Source: Novispirillum itersonii (GTDB taxonomy: Bacteria > Pseudomonadota > Alphaproteobacteria > Rhodospirillales > Rhodospirillaceae). From it: a stretch of 64,000 nucleotides of DNA. The stretch is from NCBI RefSeq assembly GCF_014205675.1, contig NZ_JACIIX010000001.1, forward strand, positions 296,989-360,988. Direction: 5' to 3'. The position numbers were made by a program, and so were the translations under genes. Of the stretch, positions 43,701 to 52,917 are shown one piece after another. The notes below the pieces were generated by a model that saw nothing but the letters and a program-made list of their open reading frames with translations, had not been told where the DNA came from and did not search any database. Position 1 is the first letter of the stretch; the number at the start of each line of letters is the position of its first letter.

Positions 43701-45755
43701 GCGCTGTTTTCCGGCGTGGTGGCGGTGGGGGCCGATGGCACTGCCAGCATCCCGCTGGATATCCCCGATTTTCAGGGAGAACTGCGGCTGATGGCCGTCG
43801 CCTTCGACGCCCGCAAGGTCGGGTCCGCCGAGGCCCGCCTGACCGTGCGCGACCCGCTGGTGGCTGAAGTGATTCTGCCGCGCTTCCTCGCCCCCGGGGA
43901 TGTCGGCCATGCCACCGTGCTGCTGCACAACATTGACGGCGCCGACGGCGACTATCAGGTCCGGCTGACCGGCAGCGATGCCGTTTCCGGCCTGAAGGAA
44001 GACCGCAGCGTCCCCCTGACGGCGGGCAAGCGGGAGGTGTTCACCGTCCCCCTGAGCGGTGGGGCCAGCGGGCTGGGGACCGTCTCCCTCGCCGTGTCCG
44101 GCCCCGGCGGTTTCTCCGTTGACCGGTCGTGGCCGATTCAGATCCGGCCGCCCCAGTTGCCGCAGACCGTGCAGACCACCGTTGCCCTGCACCCCGGCCA
44201 GTCGGAAACCCTGACCCCGGCGGTGCTGGATGGCATGCTGCCGGGAACCGGCTCGGTCGCCCTCAGCCTGTCGCGCTGGCAGGGGCTGGATGTGCCCGGC
44301 CTGCTGCGCTGGCTGGACCGCTACCCCTTCGGCTGTCTGGAGCAGACCACCAGCCGCGCCCTGCCGCTGCTGTATTTCAATGATATCGCCCTGCTGACCG
44401 GGACCCGGCAGGATCAGGGGATCGAGATGCGGGTTCAGACCGCCATCGACCGTCTGGTCTCCATGCAGCGCCCGGACGGAAACTTCGGGATGTGGGGGAG
44501 CTGGTCGACCGAGGCCGATGACTGGATCTCCGTGTTCGCCCTCGATTTCCTGACCCGGGCGGCGGACAAGGGGTTTGATGTGCCCCCGGCCACCCTGTCC
44601 TCCGGGCGGCGCTGGATGCAGACCGGCATCCTGTCCGACCGCAAGGACGCCAGGGCCTATGCCGCCGCCATTCTGGCCCGCGGCGGTCAGGCCGATATCA
44701 GCAGCCTGCGCTATCAGCACGACTCGGCGCTGCCGAAAAGCCCGGTGGCCCTCGCCGATCTGGGCATGGCACTGGAAGCCGCCGGGGACCGCGCCCGCGC
44801 CACCTCGGCCTTCGATCACGCCCGGCGCAGCCTGACCGAGCTGAACCGGGTGGAAACCCTGCTGAAGGGCGGCAAGGCCCTGTCCAACCTGACCGCCGAT
44901 CAGCGCGCGCTGATCACCCCCTATGGCGGTGCGCTGCGGGATACCTACGCCGTGGCGGCCAAACTGGCGGCAGCCGGACGCGGGACGCAGGTTCCGGCGG
45001 TGCTGGCAACCACGGCCGCCTTCGATACCCGCCCGGACCACACCACCACGCAGGTGAAGGCGTGGATGCTGCTGGCCGCCGCCGAAATCGCCAAAAACAG
45101 CGGAAAACTGGCGGTCACCGTCAATGGCACTCCGCTCAGCGGCGGTGATCCGGTTTCGGTTCCGGTGCCGCCGGAGCGGCTGGCATCCGGGCTGACCGTC
45201 ACCAACACCGGCGAGTCCGTGGTCTATCAGGTGGTGTCGGTGGAAGGGGTACCCTCCGCCCCGCTCCCGGCGCTGGAGCAGGGGATTACCCTGAACAAAT
45301 CCTTCTACACCCTGTCCGGGGAGCCGGTTGACCCGGCCACCCTGCACCGCAATGACCGGGTGGTGGTGGTGATTGACGGCGAGGTCCCCGGCAAGACCGA
45401 AGGGGATTATGCCGTTCTCGACCTGCTGCCGTCCGGATGGGAAATCGAAGGCACCCTGCGCCCGGATCAGGCCGGATACGACTGGCTGGGCGACCTGACC
45501 GAGGCCAACATCCGGGAAGGCCGCGATGACCGTTTCGTCATGGCGATGTCCCTGCCCGCCTACGGCACCATCACCGATGAGGACGGGATCACCTCGGTCG
45601 ATTACGACAGTGAAACCTACCGCTTCCGGGCCGCCTATGTGGTGCGGGCGGTCACCCCGGGCACCTTCACCCTGCCCGCCGCCACGGTGGAGCATATGTA
45701 TCAGCCGCAGCTGAAGGCCCGGACCGCCCTGAACACGGTGGTGATCGCCGAGTGA
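40797..45755 (+). CDS. bacterial alpha-2-macroglobulin (YfhM type)
   Basis: The 1652-residue protein starts MQRLVIGLATAITIGAGVAGFYG, an export signal, followed by Pro/Ala-rich linker and macroglobulin domains. The thioester site is intact: Cys1180, Glu1182 and Gln1183 in YPFGCLEQTTSR. Such proteins trap proteases that enter the periplasm. An AGGGG site sits 7 bases before ATG 40797; an earlier ATG at 40782 overlaps that site. It is start-stop coupled to PBP1C (GTGA), a widespread pair in which the synthase repairs peptidoglycan where A2M inhibits attacking proteases. Confidence 0.94.
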   Translation: MQRLVIGLATAITIGAGVAGFYGAPRLPAPAATPPVVAAVTAAAPKTTPQPAAPARPGEVQPAGTALHTEAEAVPAGELRYRRTLIETGTDTPEACLLFSAPLDATGATRYTDYLSLPSGLRPVVRVDGSRLCLSGLRFGADYTLELKAGLPGAKGEKLSESTALPLSFGDRAPSVALGSGFILPRETADGLPVTTVNVDTLEIKVIRVGDRLLSQMRSDLLDERTAWSYSVSEFQNETGRLVWKGTMPVKGPRNTAVTSLFPLAEAIGKPEPGAYIVLAGNARDAQDEDDGGYSYGARKAMQWVVQSDLGVTSFDGADGLTLTVRSLGSAKPSSGVRLSLIARNNDELATVTTDADGKARFPAGLMRGEGGSHPVMVMAYGPDGDFTFLDLRRPAFDLSDRGVDGRAPAGPVDAFLYTERGIYRPGETVQLTTLLRDPDVTALEGRSAVIKILRPDGKEYRRFTVTDQGRGAAALSIPLPASASRGLWEAVATIDPEGPAVGRISFDVQDFVPQRLGLTIGDRPKVLHPGDSLSIPVEARFLYGAVAAELGGEADLTLEPDPNPYPRHKGFLWGIPDERFDSSRTDLEVADTDSAGRTAITGSVPQAVTSTRPLRADLRVAIREPGGRPTSDHLYLPVALRPLSIGIRPHFDGSVREGQDAAFDVIAVNETGEPVAAPALKYQLFRDRSTWQWFRRDNQWRYERIEREQELTSGTLSAGPDAPAVLRQAIQWGGYRLLVRDDASGAMTSVRFTGGWYGTSAADRPDRLKVAIDKPATTVGETVRLRIESEFAGEAQVVIANERIHETRTLSVPAGGTDIPVTLQADWGAGAYALVTLYRPLTTKADHAPVRAVGVAWLGLDPAQRTLGVSIKAPDRITPRQTLTVPVTITGGDKAFVTLAAVDQGILQLTRFPSPSPAAHYLSKRRLGVDMRDDYGRLIRNEAAQSQDQGGDGFGGKGLDVVPTRTVALFSGVVAVGADGTASIPLDIPDFQGELRLMAVAFDARKVGSAEARLTVRDPLVAEVILPRFLAPGDVGHATVLLHNIDGADGDYQVRLTGSDAVSGLKEDRSVPLTAGKREVFTVPLSGGASGLGTVSLAVSGPGGFSVDRSWPIQIRPPQLPQTVQTTVALHPGQSETLTPAVLDGMLPGTGSVALSLSRWQGLDVPGLLRWLDRYPFGCLEQTTSRALPLLYFNDIALLTGTRQDQGIEMRVQTAIDRLVSMQRPDGNFGMWGSWSTEADDWISVFALDFLTRAADKGFDVPPATLSSGRRWMQTGILSDRKDARAYAAAILARGGQADISSLRYQHDSALPKSPVALADLGMALEAAGDRARATSAFDHARRSLTELNRVETLLKGGKALSNLTADQRALITPYGGALRDTYAVAAKLAAAGRGTQVPAVLATTAAFDTRPDHTTTQVKAWMLLAAAEIAKNSGKLAVTVNGTPLSGGDPVSVPVPPERLASGLTVTNTGESVVYQVVSVEGVPSAPLPALEQGITLNKSFYTLSGEPVDPATLHRNDRVVVVIDGEVPGKTEGDYAVLDLLPSGWEIEGTLRPDQAGYDWLGDLTEANIREGRDDRFVMAMSLPAYGTITDEDGITSVDYDSETYRFRAAYVVRAVTPGTFTLPAATVEHMYQPQLKARTALNTVVIAE

Positions 45756-47824
45756 TCCGTCTGCGGTTGCGCCTGCTGCTGAAAACCGGTCTCGCCGCCG
45801 CCCTGTTGCTGGGGGCGGCGGCGGGGCTGGATGCCCTGATGCCCCCGGACCTGACCCGCTGGACCGGAAGATCGGTGCGGGTCACCGATGCCGAAGGCCG
45901 TCTGCTGCGCCCCTTTGCCACCGCAGACGGCCTGTGGCGGCTGGAAACCGGGCCGGAGGATGTGGACCCGCTGTACCTCGCCCTGCTGCGGATGACCGAG
46001 GACCGGCGCTTTGGCTGGCACCCGGGCGTTGACCCCGCCGCCGTGCTGCGGGCCGCCGGGCAGCTGGCACTCCATCAGCGGGTGGTGTCCGGGGCCTCCA
46101 CCCTGACCATGCAGACCGCCCGCCTGCTGTCCCCCAAACCGCGCACCCTCTCCGCCAAGCTGGAAGAGGCCCTGCGCGCCGTGCAGCTTCAGGCCCGCTT
46201 CGGCACCGGCGGCGTGCTGCGGATGTACCTGACCCTCGCCCCGTTCGGCGGGCCGCTGGAAGGGGTCACCGCCGCCACACAGGCATGGTTCGGCAAAGCC
46301 CCGCACAGCCTGAGCCCGGCGGAAGCCGCGCTGCTGGTGGCCCTGCCGCAGTCGCCGGAACGGCTGCGCCCGGACCGCAACCCGGAAGCCGCCCGCGCCG
46401 CCCGCAACCGCATCCTGCGGCGGGCGGTTGACCATGGCCTGCTGGCGGCGGAGGTGGTGGCGTCTGCCATGGCTGAGCCGGTGCCGGTGGTGCAGCGGCC
46501 GATGCCGATGCTGGCCCCCCATCTGACCGAACGGCTGGCCGCCGCCCTGCCACCGGAGGCCGCAGCGGGCACCGTCATCCGCACCACCCTGAACGGCCCG
46601 CTGCAACAGCGGCTGGAGGAGCTGGGCCGCACCACCCTGTCCCGCCTGAACGGCGACGCCGATCTGGCGGTGGTGGTGGTCGAGACCCAAAGCCACCGGG
46701 TGATCGCCCACCTTGGCAGCGGCGACTGGCGGCAGCGCAAGCTGGATCTGTCGATGGCAGTCCGCTCCCCCGGATCCGCCCTGAAGCCGTTTATCTATGC
46801 GCTGGCGTTTGATGATCTGTCGCTGCACCCCGGCACCATCATTCCCGATGCCCCGGAACGCTTCGGCAGCTGGATGCCGAATAACTTCGATCAGGATTTC
46901 CATGGGCAGGTCACGGCGCGGGAAGCGCTGCAACGGTCCCTGAACATTCCGGCGGTGCTGGCGCTGGAACAGGTCGGGCCGGTGCGCTTTGCCGCCCTGA
47001 TGGGCATGGCCGGGGCCAATCTGGTGTTCCCCGGCAGCGATGACCCCGGATTGCCGGTAGCCCTTGGTGGAGTCGGGATCCGGCTGATGGATCTGGCAAA
47101 ACTCTATGCCGGGCTGGCCGATGGCGGACTGATCTCTCCGCTGCGCCTGACCGCCGATGCGCCGCCGGGCCAGCCGTACCGGTTGGTCGGCGAAGCCGCC
47201 GCCCATGCGGTGATGACGGTGCTGGAGGGCAGCCCGTTGCCGGATGGCGTGGCCGGGGGACTGGCGGTGGCCCGGGACCGCCGGATCGGCTTCAAGACCG
47301 GCACCTCGTTTGGGTTCCGCGATGCCTGGACCATCGGGGCCTCCGCCGATTACACGGTGGCGGTGTGGGTGGGCCGGGCTGACGGCAGTGGCCGCCCCGG
47401 CCAGATGGGCCGCACCGCCGCAGCCCCGCTGCTGTTCCGGGTGTTTGACCTGCTGCCGCCGGACCGTGGCCCGCGCCGCCCGCCACGGGATCCGGACCAT
47501 GCCCTGTTCCGCAGCCAGCCACCGGTGGCGCTGCGGGTTCTCGGCACCGATCCGGCGGAACCGGCCCCCACCGCCACCCGGGAACGGCTGCGGATCCTGT
47601 TCCCGCCCGATGGCAGCACGGTGGAACCACTGGAAGACGGCATTGCCCTGAAAGCCGCCGGGGGCCGCCCGCCCTTGCGCTGGGTGGCCAACGGGGTTCC
47701 GCTGCCGATGGGGGCCACGTTCTGGCAGCCGGACAGCAGCGGCTTTTCCCGCCTGAGTGTGGTGGATGCCGACGGGCGGCGCAGCGCCATCACCCTTCAG
47801 GTGGCCCGCCCGGAAACAGACTGA
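45752..47824 (+). CDS. pbpC: penicillin-binding protein 1C
   Basis: The 690-residue bifunctional peptidoglycan synthase starts with GTG inside the A2M stop (GTGA). It has an N-terminal membrane anchor (residues 10-28), a glycosyltransferase-51 domain with TEDRRFGWHPGVD and GASTLTMQTARLL, a transpeptidase domain with Ser342-x-x-Lys345 (SALK), Ser396-Leu-Asn398 (SLN) and Lys515-Thr-Gly (KTGTS), and a PBP1C C-terminal domain from about residue 600. All catalytic motifs are present. It works beside A2M in the periplasm. Its end is 30 bp from the convergent HAD gene. Confidence 0.95.
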   Translation: MIRLRLRLLLKTGLAAALLLGAAAGLDALMPPDLTRWTGRSVRVTDAEGRLLRPFATADGLWRLETGPEDVDPLYLALLRMTEDRRFGWHPGVDPAAVLRAAGQLALHQRVVSGASTLTMQTARLLSPKPRTLSAKLEEALRAVQLQARFGTGGVLRMYLTLAPFGGPLEGVTAATQAWFGKAPHSLSPAEAALLVALPQSPERLRPDRNPEAARAARNRILRRAVDHGLLAAEVVASAMAEPVPVVQRPMPMLAPHLTERLAAALPPEAAAGTVIRTTLNGPLQQRLEELGRTTLSRLNGDADLAVVVVETQSHRVIAHLGSGDWRQRKLDLSMAVRSPGSALKPFIYALAFDDLSLHPGTIIPDAPERFGSWMPNNFDQDFHGQVTAREALQRSLNIPAVLALEQVGPVRFAALMGMAGANLVFPGSDDPGLPVALGGVGIRLMDLAKLYAGLADGGLISPLRLTADAPPGQPYRLVGEAAAHAVMTVLEGSPLPDGVAGGLAVARDRRIGFKTGTSFGFRDAWTIGASADYTVAVWVGRADGSGRPGQMGRTAAAPLLFRVFDLLPPDRGPRRPPRDPDHALFRSQPPVALRVLGTDPAEPAPTATRERLRILFPPDGSTVEPLEDGIALKAAGGRPPLRWVANGVPLPMGATFWQPDSSGFSRLSVVDADGRRSAITLQVARPETD

Positions 47825-47854
47825 CCGTGCGGAAGATCGTCCGGCGGAGCCGGA

Positions 47855-48526
47855 TCAGGCCGTCAGACGGCCGACGATCTCCAGCAGCGGATCAAAGCTG
47901 TCGATCACATGGCTGGCCCCGGCCTCGTGCAGCAGCGCCGGATCGTGATTGCCCCACGACACGCCGATGGCCTGCATTCTGGCCGCCCGCGCCATGCGGA
48001 TGTCAAAGGTGGTATCGCCGATCATCACCGCATTGGCGGCCTCAACCCCGGTTTCCCGCAGGGCATCAAGACACATGCGCGGGTGGGGTTTGCCCGGGCC
48101 TTCGTCCGCCGAATGGATGGTCACGAACCGGCCTTCAAACCCGTGATGGGCAATGAAGCGGTCAGCGCCACGCCGCGCCTTGCCGGTGGCAATGCCCAGC
48201 AGATAGCCCGCCTGTTCCAGATCCTCCAGCACCTGCCGCGCCCCGGGAAACAGATCCTCGCTGTAATCCGGCTGCGCATGCAGGGTGATATAGGCATCCT
48301 TATAGGCCCCCGCCAGCCGGGCATGGGTCTCCGGGGACAGATCCGGCAGGGCATGCGCCACCGACTCGACCAGCGACAGACCGACCCCGGACCGGATGAC
48401 CGCCGCAGACGGCGGCGTCACCGACAGGGCCTGACAGGCCATGGTGAAGGCCTGCACAATAATGTGCTGGGTATCGACCAGCGTCCCGTCCACATCCCAC
48501 AGCACCAGCCGCAGCGGCTCACTCAT
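47855..48526 (-). CDS. HAD-IA family hydrolase (Gph-like)
   Basis: The 223-residue protein has DVDGTLVD (Asp11 nucleophile, Asp13 acid), a helical cap, IATGKARRG (motif II/III region), KPHPRM and MIGDTTFDI, the standard HAD-IA set. It resembles phosphoglycolate phosphatases and PpaX-like enzymes; the substrate is uncertain. GGAGAG lies just before the ATG. It follows the RluA-type synthase on the same strand but a terminator separates them. Its neighbours in other Rhodospirillales are the same. Confidence 0.88.
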   Translation of the reverse strand: MSEPLRLVLWDVDGTLVDTQHIIVQAFTMACQALSVTPPSAAVIRSGVGLSLVESVAHALPDLSPETHARLAGAYKDAYITLHAQPDYSEDLFPGARQVLEDLEQAGYLLGIATGKARRGADRFIAHHGFEGRFVTIHSADEGPGKPHPRMCLDALRETGVEAANAVMIGDTTFDIRMARAARMQAIGVSWGNHDPALLHEAGASHVIDSFDPLLEIVGRLTA

Positions 48527-48599
48527 CGGTTCTCTCCGTTCGGTGAGGGCATTTTCCGGTTCAGGGGAGTCCGGTTGGGTACAGAAAATGCCCTGTTTC

Positions 48600-48623
48600 C
48601 AAAAAACCGGGGGCGCTCCCGGT
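48600..48623 (-). terminator. intrinsic terminator after the RluA-type synthase
   Basis: ACCGGG (48606-48611) pairs with CCCGGT (48618-48623) across a 6-base loop, with a run of T on the minus strand (48600-48606). Confidence 0.8.
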
Positions 48624-48665
48624 CCCGTGCCGCCACGCTGGCGGCCGGGAACGCCCCGGGCCCGG

Positions 48666-49661
48666 TCAGCCTGCCGGGCGGGCGAAGGGGTCGCGCTCTT
48701 CCGACTCGTCAAAGTCAAAGAACTCGAAGCTGCGGGCCATATGCTCCGGCAGCGGCGCAATCACCCGCAGGGTTCCGCCCCCCGGATGCGGCAGAATAAT
48801 CGCCCGCGCGTGCAGGTGCAGTTTCCGCGAGATCCCTTCACCGTGCAGGTGTGCTTCCGCCCCGCCGTATTTGCCGTCGCCGACAATCGGGGTGCCCAGA
48901 TAGGCGGAGTGTACGCGCAGCTGATGGGTGCGCCCGGTGCGGGGTTCAAAATGGACCCACGCCACCCGCCGGCCGGCATTATCAACGGTGCGGAAGTCGG
49001 TGATGGCGGTCTGGCCTTCCTCGACATTCACTTCCATCTTTTCCGATCCGGCATGCTCCATCTTGGCGATCGGTGCCTTGATGGTCCCGGCGCGCGGATC
49101 CGGCACGCCCATCACCAGCGCCCAGTAGACCTTGCGGGCTTCCCGCGATTTGAAGGACTTGGCCAGCGCCGCAGCGGCATTGGCGGTGCGGCCCAGCAGC
49201 AGCACCCCGGACGTGTCCTTATCCAGACGGTGGACCAGACGCGGCCGTTCCTCGGACTCAAATTTCAGGGCATCCAGCAGCGCATCGACGTGCAGGAAGG
49301 TGTTGGTGCCCCCCTGCGTCGCCAGCCCCGGCGGCTTGTTCAGAACGATCACATCCTGATCGCGGTAGATCACGCAATCGCGGATCATCGCCTCATCTTC
49401 CGGATTGAAGCGCGGGGCCCGCTTGCGTTCCGGCTGCGGACGGCTTTCTTCCGAGGTATCGCCCATCGGCGGCACCCGGATCACCTGCCCCGGTTCCACC
49501 CGGTCCCCCGCCTTCACGCGCTTGCCATCCACCCGCACCTGCCCGGTGCGCAGCAGCTTTTCCAGCTTGCCATGCCCCAGACCGGGGTAGCGCCGCTTGA
49601 ACCAGCGGTCCAGCCGCAGGTCGGCCTCGTCGGCGGCGACGGTAATCAGTTCCACAGCCAT
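48666..49661 (-). CDS. RluA-family pseudouridine synthase (RluC/D-like)
   Basis: The 331-residue enzyme has an N-terminal S4 RNA-binding domain (ADLRLDRWFKRRYPGLGHGKLEKLLRTGQVRVDGKRV) and the pseudouridine synthase domain with the catalytic Asp147 in VHRLDKDTSG, plus RTGRTHQLRVH. It isomerises uridines, probably in 23S rRNA. A charged linker (residues 70-90) joins the two. The specificity, RluC versus RluD, cannot be settled from sequence alone. It is downstream of crcB with a 43-bp gap. Confidence 0.92.
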   Translation of the reverse strand: MAVELITVAADEADLRLDRWFKRRYPGLGHGKLEKLLRTGQVRVDGKRVKAGDRVEPGQVIRVPPMGDTSEESRPQPERKRAPRFNPEDEAMIRDCVIYRDQDVIVLNKPPGLATQGGTNTFLHVDALLDALKFESEERPRLVHRLDKDTSGVLLLGRTANAAAALAKSFKSREARKVYWALVMGVPDPRAGTIKAPIAKMEHAGSEKMEVNVEEGQTAITDFRTVDNAGRRVAWVHFEPRTGRTHQLRVHSAYLGTPIVGDGKYGGAEAHLHGEGISRKLHLHARAIILPHPGGGTLRVIAPLPEHMARSFEFFDFDESEERDPFARPAG

Positions 49662-49704
49662 AATCTCACCATTCCTTCACTCCGGCACGGTGCCGGATAA
49701 ACTC

Positions 49705-50091
49705 TCAGATCTTCAGGCCCCAGCGGACCAGAGCCAGCCCCAGAAACAGCGCCCCGATTCCCAGCAGCAGGGTTCCGGCCACATAGACGAAAGCCAGCCC
49801 CAGATTGCGGTTGATCAGCGTCACCACATCGAGGGAAAACGACGAAAAGGTGGTGAACCCACCCAGAATTCCGACAAACAGGAACACCCGCCATGGCTCC
49901 GGGAACGACAGCCGCTGCGCCGCCAGTTCCGCCAGAATGCCCATCACCAGCGAGCCGATCAGATTGACCGCCAGCGTTCCCCACGGAAAGGCACTGCCGA
50001 ACCACCGCCCGGCGGCCACCACCGTCAGATAACGGGCCACCGACCCCAGGGCCCCGCCAACCGCCACCGCCGCAATCAGCACCGGATTCAT
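49705..50091 (-). CDS. crcB: fluoride channel CrcB/Fluc
   Basis: The 128-residue, four-helix protein has GSVARYLTVV, WGTLAVNLIGSLVMGIL and ILGGFTTFSSFSLDV, the Fluc signature with the pore Asn and the Phe/Ser-rich helix. Fluc dimers export toxic fluoride. The ATG at 50091 overlaps the rarA stop as ATGA, so it is translationally coupled. No fluoride riboswitch is present; the gene rides in the rarA operon. Confidence 0.94.
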   Translation of the reverse strand: MNPVLIAAVAVGGALGSVARYLTVVAAGRWFGSAFPWGTLAVNLIGSLVMGILAELAAQRLSFPEPWRVFLFVGILGGFTTFSSFSLDVVTLINRNLGLAFVYVAGTLLLGIGALFLGLALVRWGLKI

Positions 50092-51407
50092 CCGTCCCCC
50101 CCATCCTGTGCCGCCGCCTGACGCTTCAGCCGCAGACGGTCCCAATACTCTATCCGCTTGCGCAGATCCCGTTCAAATCCCCGCTCCGGCGGATCGTAGA
50201 ACCGCTGACGCGGCAGACCGTCGGGGAAATAGTTCTGGCCGGAGAATCCGTCCGGCGCATCGTGATCATAGGCATAGCCTTTATTATACCCCAGATCCTT
50301 CATCATCTTGGTCGGGGCATTCAGGATATGCATCGGCGGCATCAGCGACCCGGTGGATTTGGCACTGCGCCGCGCCGCCTTGGCCGCCACATAGCCCGCA
50401 TTGGACTTTGGCGCGGTGCCGAGATAGATCACCAGCTGCATCACCGCCAGATCGCCTTCCGGGCTGCCCAGCCGGTCATAGGCCTCCCACGCCGCGATTG
50501 ACTGGGTCAGCGCCCCGGGATCGGCCAGCCCGATATCCTCCACCGCAAACCGGGTCAGGCGGCGCAGGATATAGGCGGCATCCTCTCCGCCTTCCAGCAT
50601 CCGCGCGCACCAGTACAGGGCGGCATCGGTATCGGAGCCGCGCAACGACTTGTGCAGGGCCGAGATCAGGTTGTAATGCCCCTCGCGGTCCTTGTCATAA
50701 ACCGGGGCCCGGCGCTGCACCAGAGACGCCAGCGCCGCCGTATCCAGCCGGGCGTCCCCTTCCGCCGTGGCATTGACCACCTCATCGGCCAGCCCCAGCA
50801 GATAGCGGCCATCGCCATCGGCCATCGCCCGCAGCGCCGCCCGCGCCTCATCCTCCAGCGGCAGACGGCGGCCGGTCAGCTGCTCCACCCGCCGCAGCAA
50901 CAGTTCCAGCGCCGCATCGTCCAGCCGGTTGAGGACCAGAACCCGGCAACGCGACAGCAGCGCCGCATTCAGCTCAAAGCTCGGGTTCTCGGTGGTTGCC
51001 CCGACCAGAACCACCGTCCCATCTTCCACATAGGGCAGGAAGCCATCCTGCTGGCTGCGGTTGAAGCGGTGGATCTCGTCGATAAACAGCAGCGTACCCC
51101 GCCCGGCCTGCCGCCGCTGCCGGGCCGATTCAAAGACCTTCCGCAGGTCGGCGACACCGGAGAACACCGCCGACAGCGGCTCAAAATGCAGGTCGGTATG
51201 GGCGGCCAGCAACCGGGCGATGGTGGTCTTGCCACAGCCCGGCGGCCCCCACAGCAGGATTGAACTCAGGCGCCGGGCCGCCAGCATCCGCCCCAGCGGC
51301 GCATCCGCCGCCAGCAGATGCCCCTGCCCGACCACCTCCGCCAGCGACTGCGGGCGAAGACGGTCAGCCAGCGGCCTCGGCGCCATCTGTTCAAACAGAC
51401 CGACCAT
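50088..51407 (-). CDS. rarA: replication-associated recombination protein A (RarA/MgsA)
   Basis: The 439-residue AAA+ ATPase has Walker A GPPGCGKT (54-61), Walker B LLFIDEIHRF (Asp110, Glu111), sensor GATTENPSFELN and the C-terminal tetramerisation region (KSNAGYVAAKAARRSA, GYKN-like GYNKGYAYDHD). It acts at stalled replication forks. MVGLFEQ at 51407 overlaps the protease stop by one base (TAATG); the longer frame upstream lies inside the protease gene. It is coupled downstream to crcB. Confidence 0.94.
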   Translation of the reverse strand: MVGLFEQMAPRPLADRLRPQSLAEVVGQGHLLAADAPLGRMLAARRLSSILLWGPPGCGKTTIARLLAAHTDLHFEPLSAVFSGVADLRKVFESARQRRQAGRGTLLFIDEIHRFNRSQQDGFLPYVEDGTVVLVGATTENPSFELNAALLSRCRVLVLNRLDDAALELLLRRVEQLTGRRLPLEDEARAALRAMADGDGRYLLGLADEVVNATAEGDARLDTAALASLVQRRAPVYDKDREGHYNLISALHKSLRGSDTDAALYWCARMLEGGEDAAYILRRLTRFAVEDIGLADPGALTQSIAAWEAYDRLGSPEGDLAVMQLVIYLGTAPKSNAGYVAAKAARRSAKSTGSLMPPMHILNAPTKMMKDLGYNKGYAYDHDAPDGFSGQNYFPDGLPRQRFYDPPERGFERDLRKRIEYWDRLRLKRQAAAQDGGDG

Positions 51408-52864
51408 TACCCAACCCGGATGTTCATGACCTGACCGTCGCGGATCACCGAGACCAGCCACTGGGAGCGCGGCGGCCCCTGCAACAGGCCGATCGCTTCC
51501 TTGACCGAGCCGACCTTGGTGCCGTTGATCGCCACCAGAATATCACCCGGTTCAAATCCCAGCTGGGCGGCAAAGCCATTGCGGTTGACCGCCATCAGCA
51601 CCACCTGCGGCCCCTGATAGTCCATGCCCAGCTCTTCCGCCAGCGCCGGATTCAGGTTGGCCAGACGGGTGCCGGTCAGCGGCGTCCGGCCGTCCACTTC
51701 CGTCACATCGCGGGATGGATTTTCCGGGGCCTGCACCATCACAATTTCCACATCCCGGAGGCGGCCCTCGCGCAGCACACCCAGCCGGGCGGGCCGACCG
51801 CTTTCCGAGGAGGCGACCAGATAGCGCAGCGCCTGCACATCCGACAGATCCTTGCCGTTAAACGACAGGATGACATCACCGCTCTGCAATCCGGCCCGGG
51901 CCGCCGGGCTGCCCGCCACCACATGGTTGATCAGCACCCCACCCGGACGGTCCAGCCCAAGGGATGCCGCCACCTCCTGATCCACCGGCTGCCCTGACGC
52001 CCCCAGCCACGGATGCACGGCCTTCCCGGTCTCCAGAATACCGTTCAGCGTGGTGCGGACCATATTGGCCGGAATGGCAAAACCGATGCCCACATTGCCG
52101 CCATCGCGGCTGTAGATCGCTGTGTTGATTCCCGCCAGCTTCCCCTCAGCCGTCACCAGCGCCCCACCGGAATTCCCCGGGTTGATCGCGGCATCAGTCT
52201 GGATGAAAGAGCGGAAATCCGAAATCCCCACCGAGGTGCGGGCCAGTGCCGAGACAATCCCGCTGGTCACGGTCTGGCCGACCCCGAACGGATTGCCGAT
52301 CGCCAGAACCAGATCCCCCACTTCCAGCTGATCGGAGTCGCTGAACTCCAGCACCGGCAGGTTCCCCAGCGGCTCCACCAGTTTCAGGACCGCCAGATCG
52401 GTGCGCTCATCAACGCCGACCACCTTGGCCTCAGCCTCGCGACGATCCGACAGTACAACCGTGATCTGATCGGCATCTTTGATGACATGGTTGTTGGTCA
52501 GGATGATGCCATCCGCCCGCACAATCACGCCCGAGCCAAGGGAATTCTGGATGCGCTTCTGCGGCATCCCCATCCGCCCGGCAAACTCATCGCCAAAAAA
52601 CCGGCGGAAGAACGGGTCATTCATCATCGGTGACACCGCCTGACGGACCACAACCTTCTTGGTGTAAATGTTGACCACGGCCGGGGCGGTGCGCTTGACC
52701 ACCGGGGCAAAGCTCAGCGCCATCTCCCCCCGGGACTGCGGCGGCTGCTTCTCTGTCGCCATAGCCCCCGGAACCGATACCGCAGCCAAGACCGCCGCCA
52801 GAGCCAGCCCGGCCAACCCGCGCGCCGTTGTTGCGGACATGCGTCGATGACTCCGATCCACCAT
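51407..52864 (-). CDS. Do/HtrA family periplasmic serine protease (DegP-like)
   Basis: The 485-residue protease has a signal peptide (residues 1-36), a trypsin-like domain with the triad His126 (LTNNHVI), Asp156 (ERTDLAVL) and Ser232 (NPGNSGGAL), and two PDZ domains (about 275-370 and 390-480). It degrades or refolds misfolded envelope proteins. GAGG lies 8 bases before the ATG. It is the promoter-proximal gene of protease-rarA-crcB-RluA, the usual order in Rhodospirillales. Confidence 0.94.
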   Translation of the reverse strand: MVDRSHRRMSATTARGLAGLALAAVLAAVSVPGAMATEKQPPQSRGEMALSFAPVVKRTAPAVVNIYTKKVVVRQAVSPMMNDPFFRRFFGDEFAGRMGMPQKRIQNSLGSGVIVRADGIILTNNHVIKDADQITVVLSDRREAEAKVVGVDERTDLAVLKLVEPLGNLPVLEFSDSDQLEVGDLVLAIGNPFGVGQTVTSGIVSALARTSVGISDFRSFIQTDAAINPGNSGGALVTAEGKLAGINTAIYSRDGGNVGIGFAIPANMVRTTLNGILETGKAVHPWLGASGQPVDQEVAASLGLDRPGGVLINHVVAGSPAARAGLQSGDVILSFNGKDLSDVQALRYLVASSESGRPARLGVLREGRLRDVEIVMVQAPENPSRDVTEVDGRTPLTGTRLANLNPALAEELGMDYQGPQVVLMAVNRNGFAAQLGFEPGDILVAINGTKVGSVKEAIGLLQGPPRSQWLVSVIRDGQVMNIRVG

Positions 52865-52917
52865 TCTCAGACCTCACAGCAGACATCACAGAGAGTGCCG
52901 GTCACCCGGCACAACAA

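Noticed and set aside
42225-45695. A 1156-codon open frame on the minus strand inside the A2M gene
   Set aside because: It is a GC-driven shadow of a gene with clear domains; the product is Gly/Gln/His-rich with no recognisable motif.
49705-50091. Fluoride riboswitch for crcB
   Set aside because: crcB is coupled to rarA by ATGA overlap and has no leader of its own.
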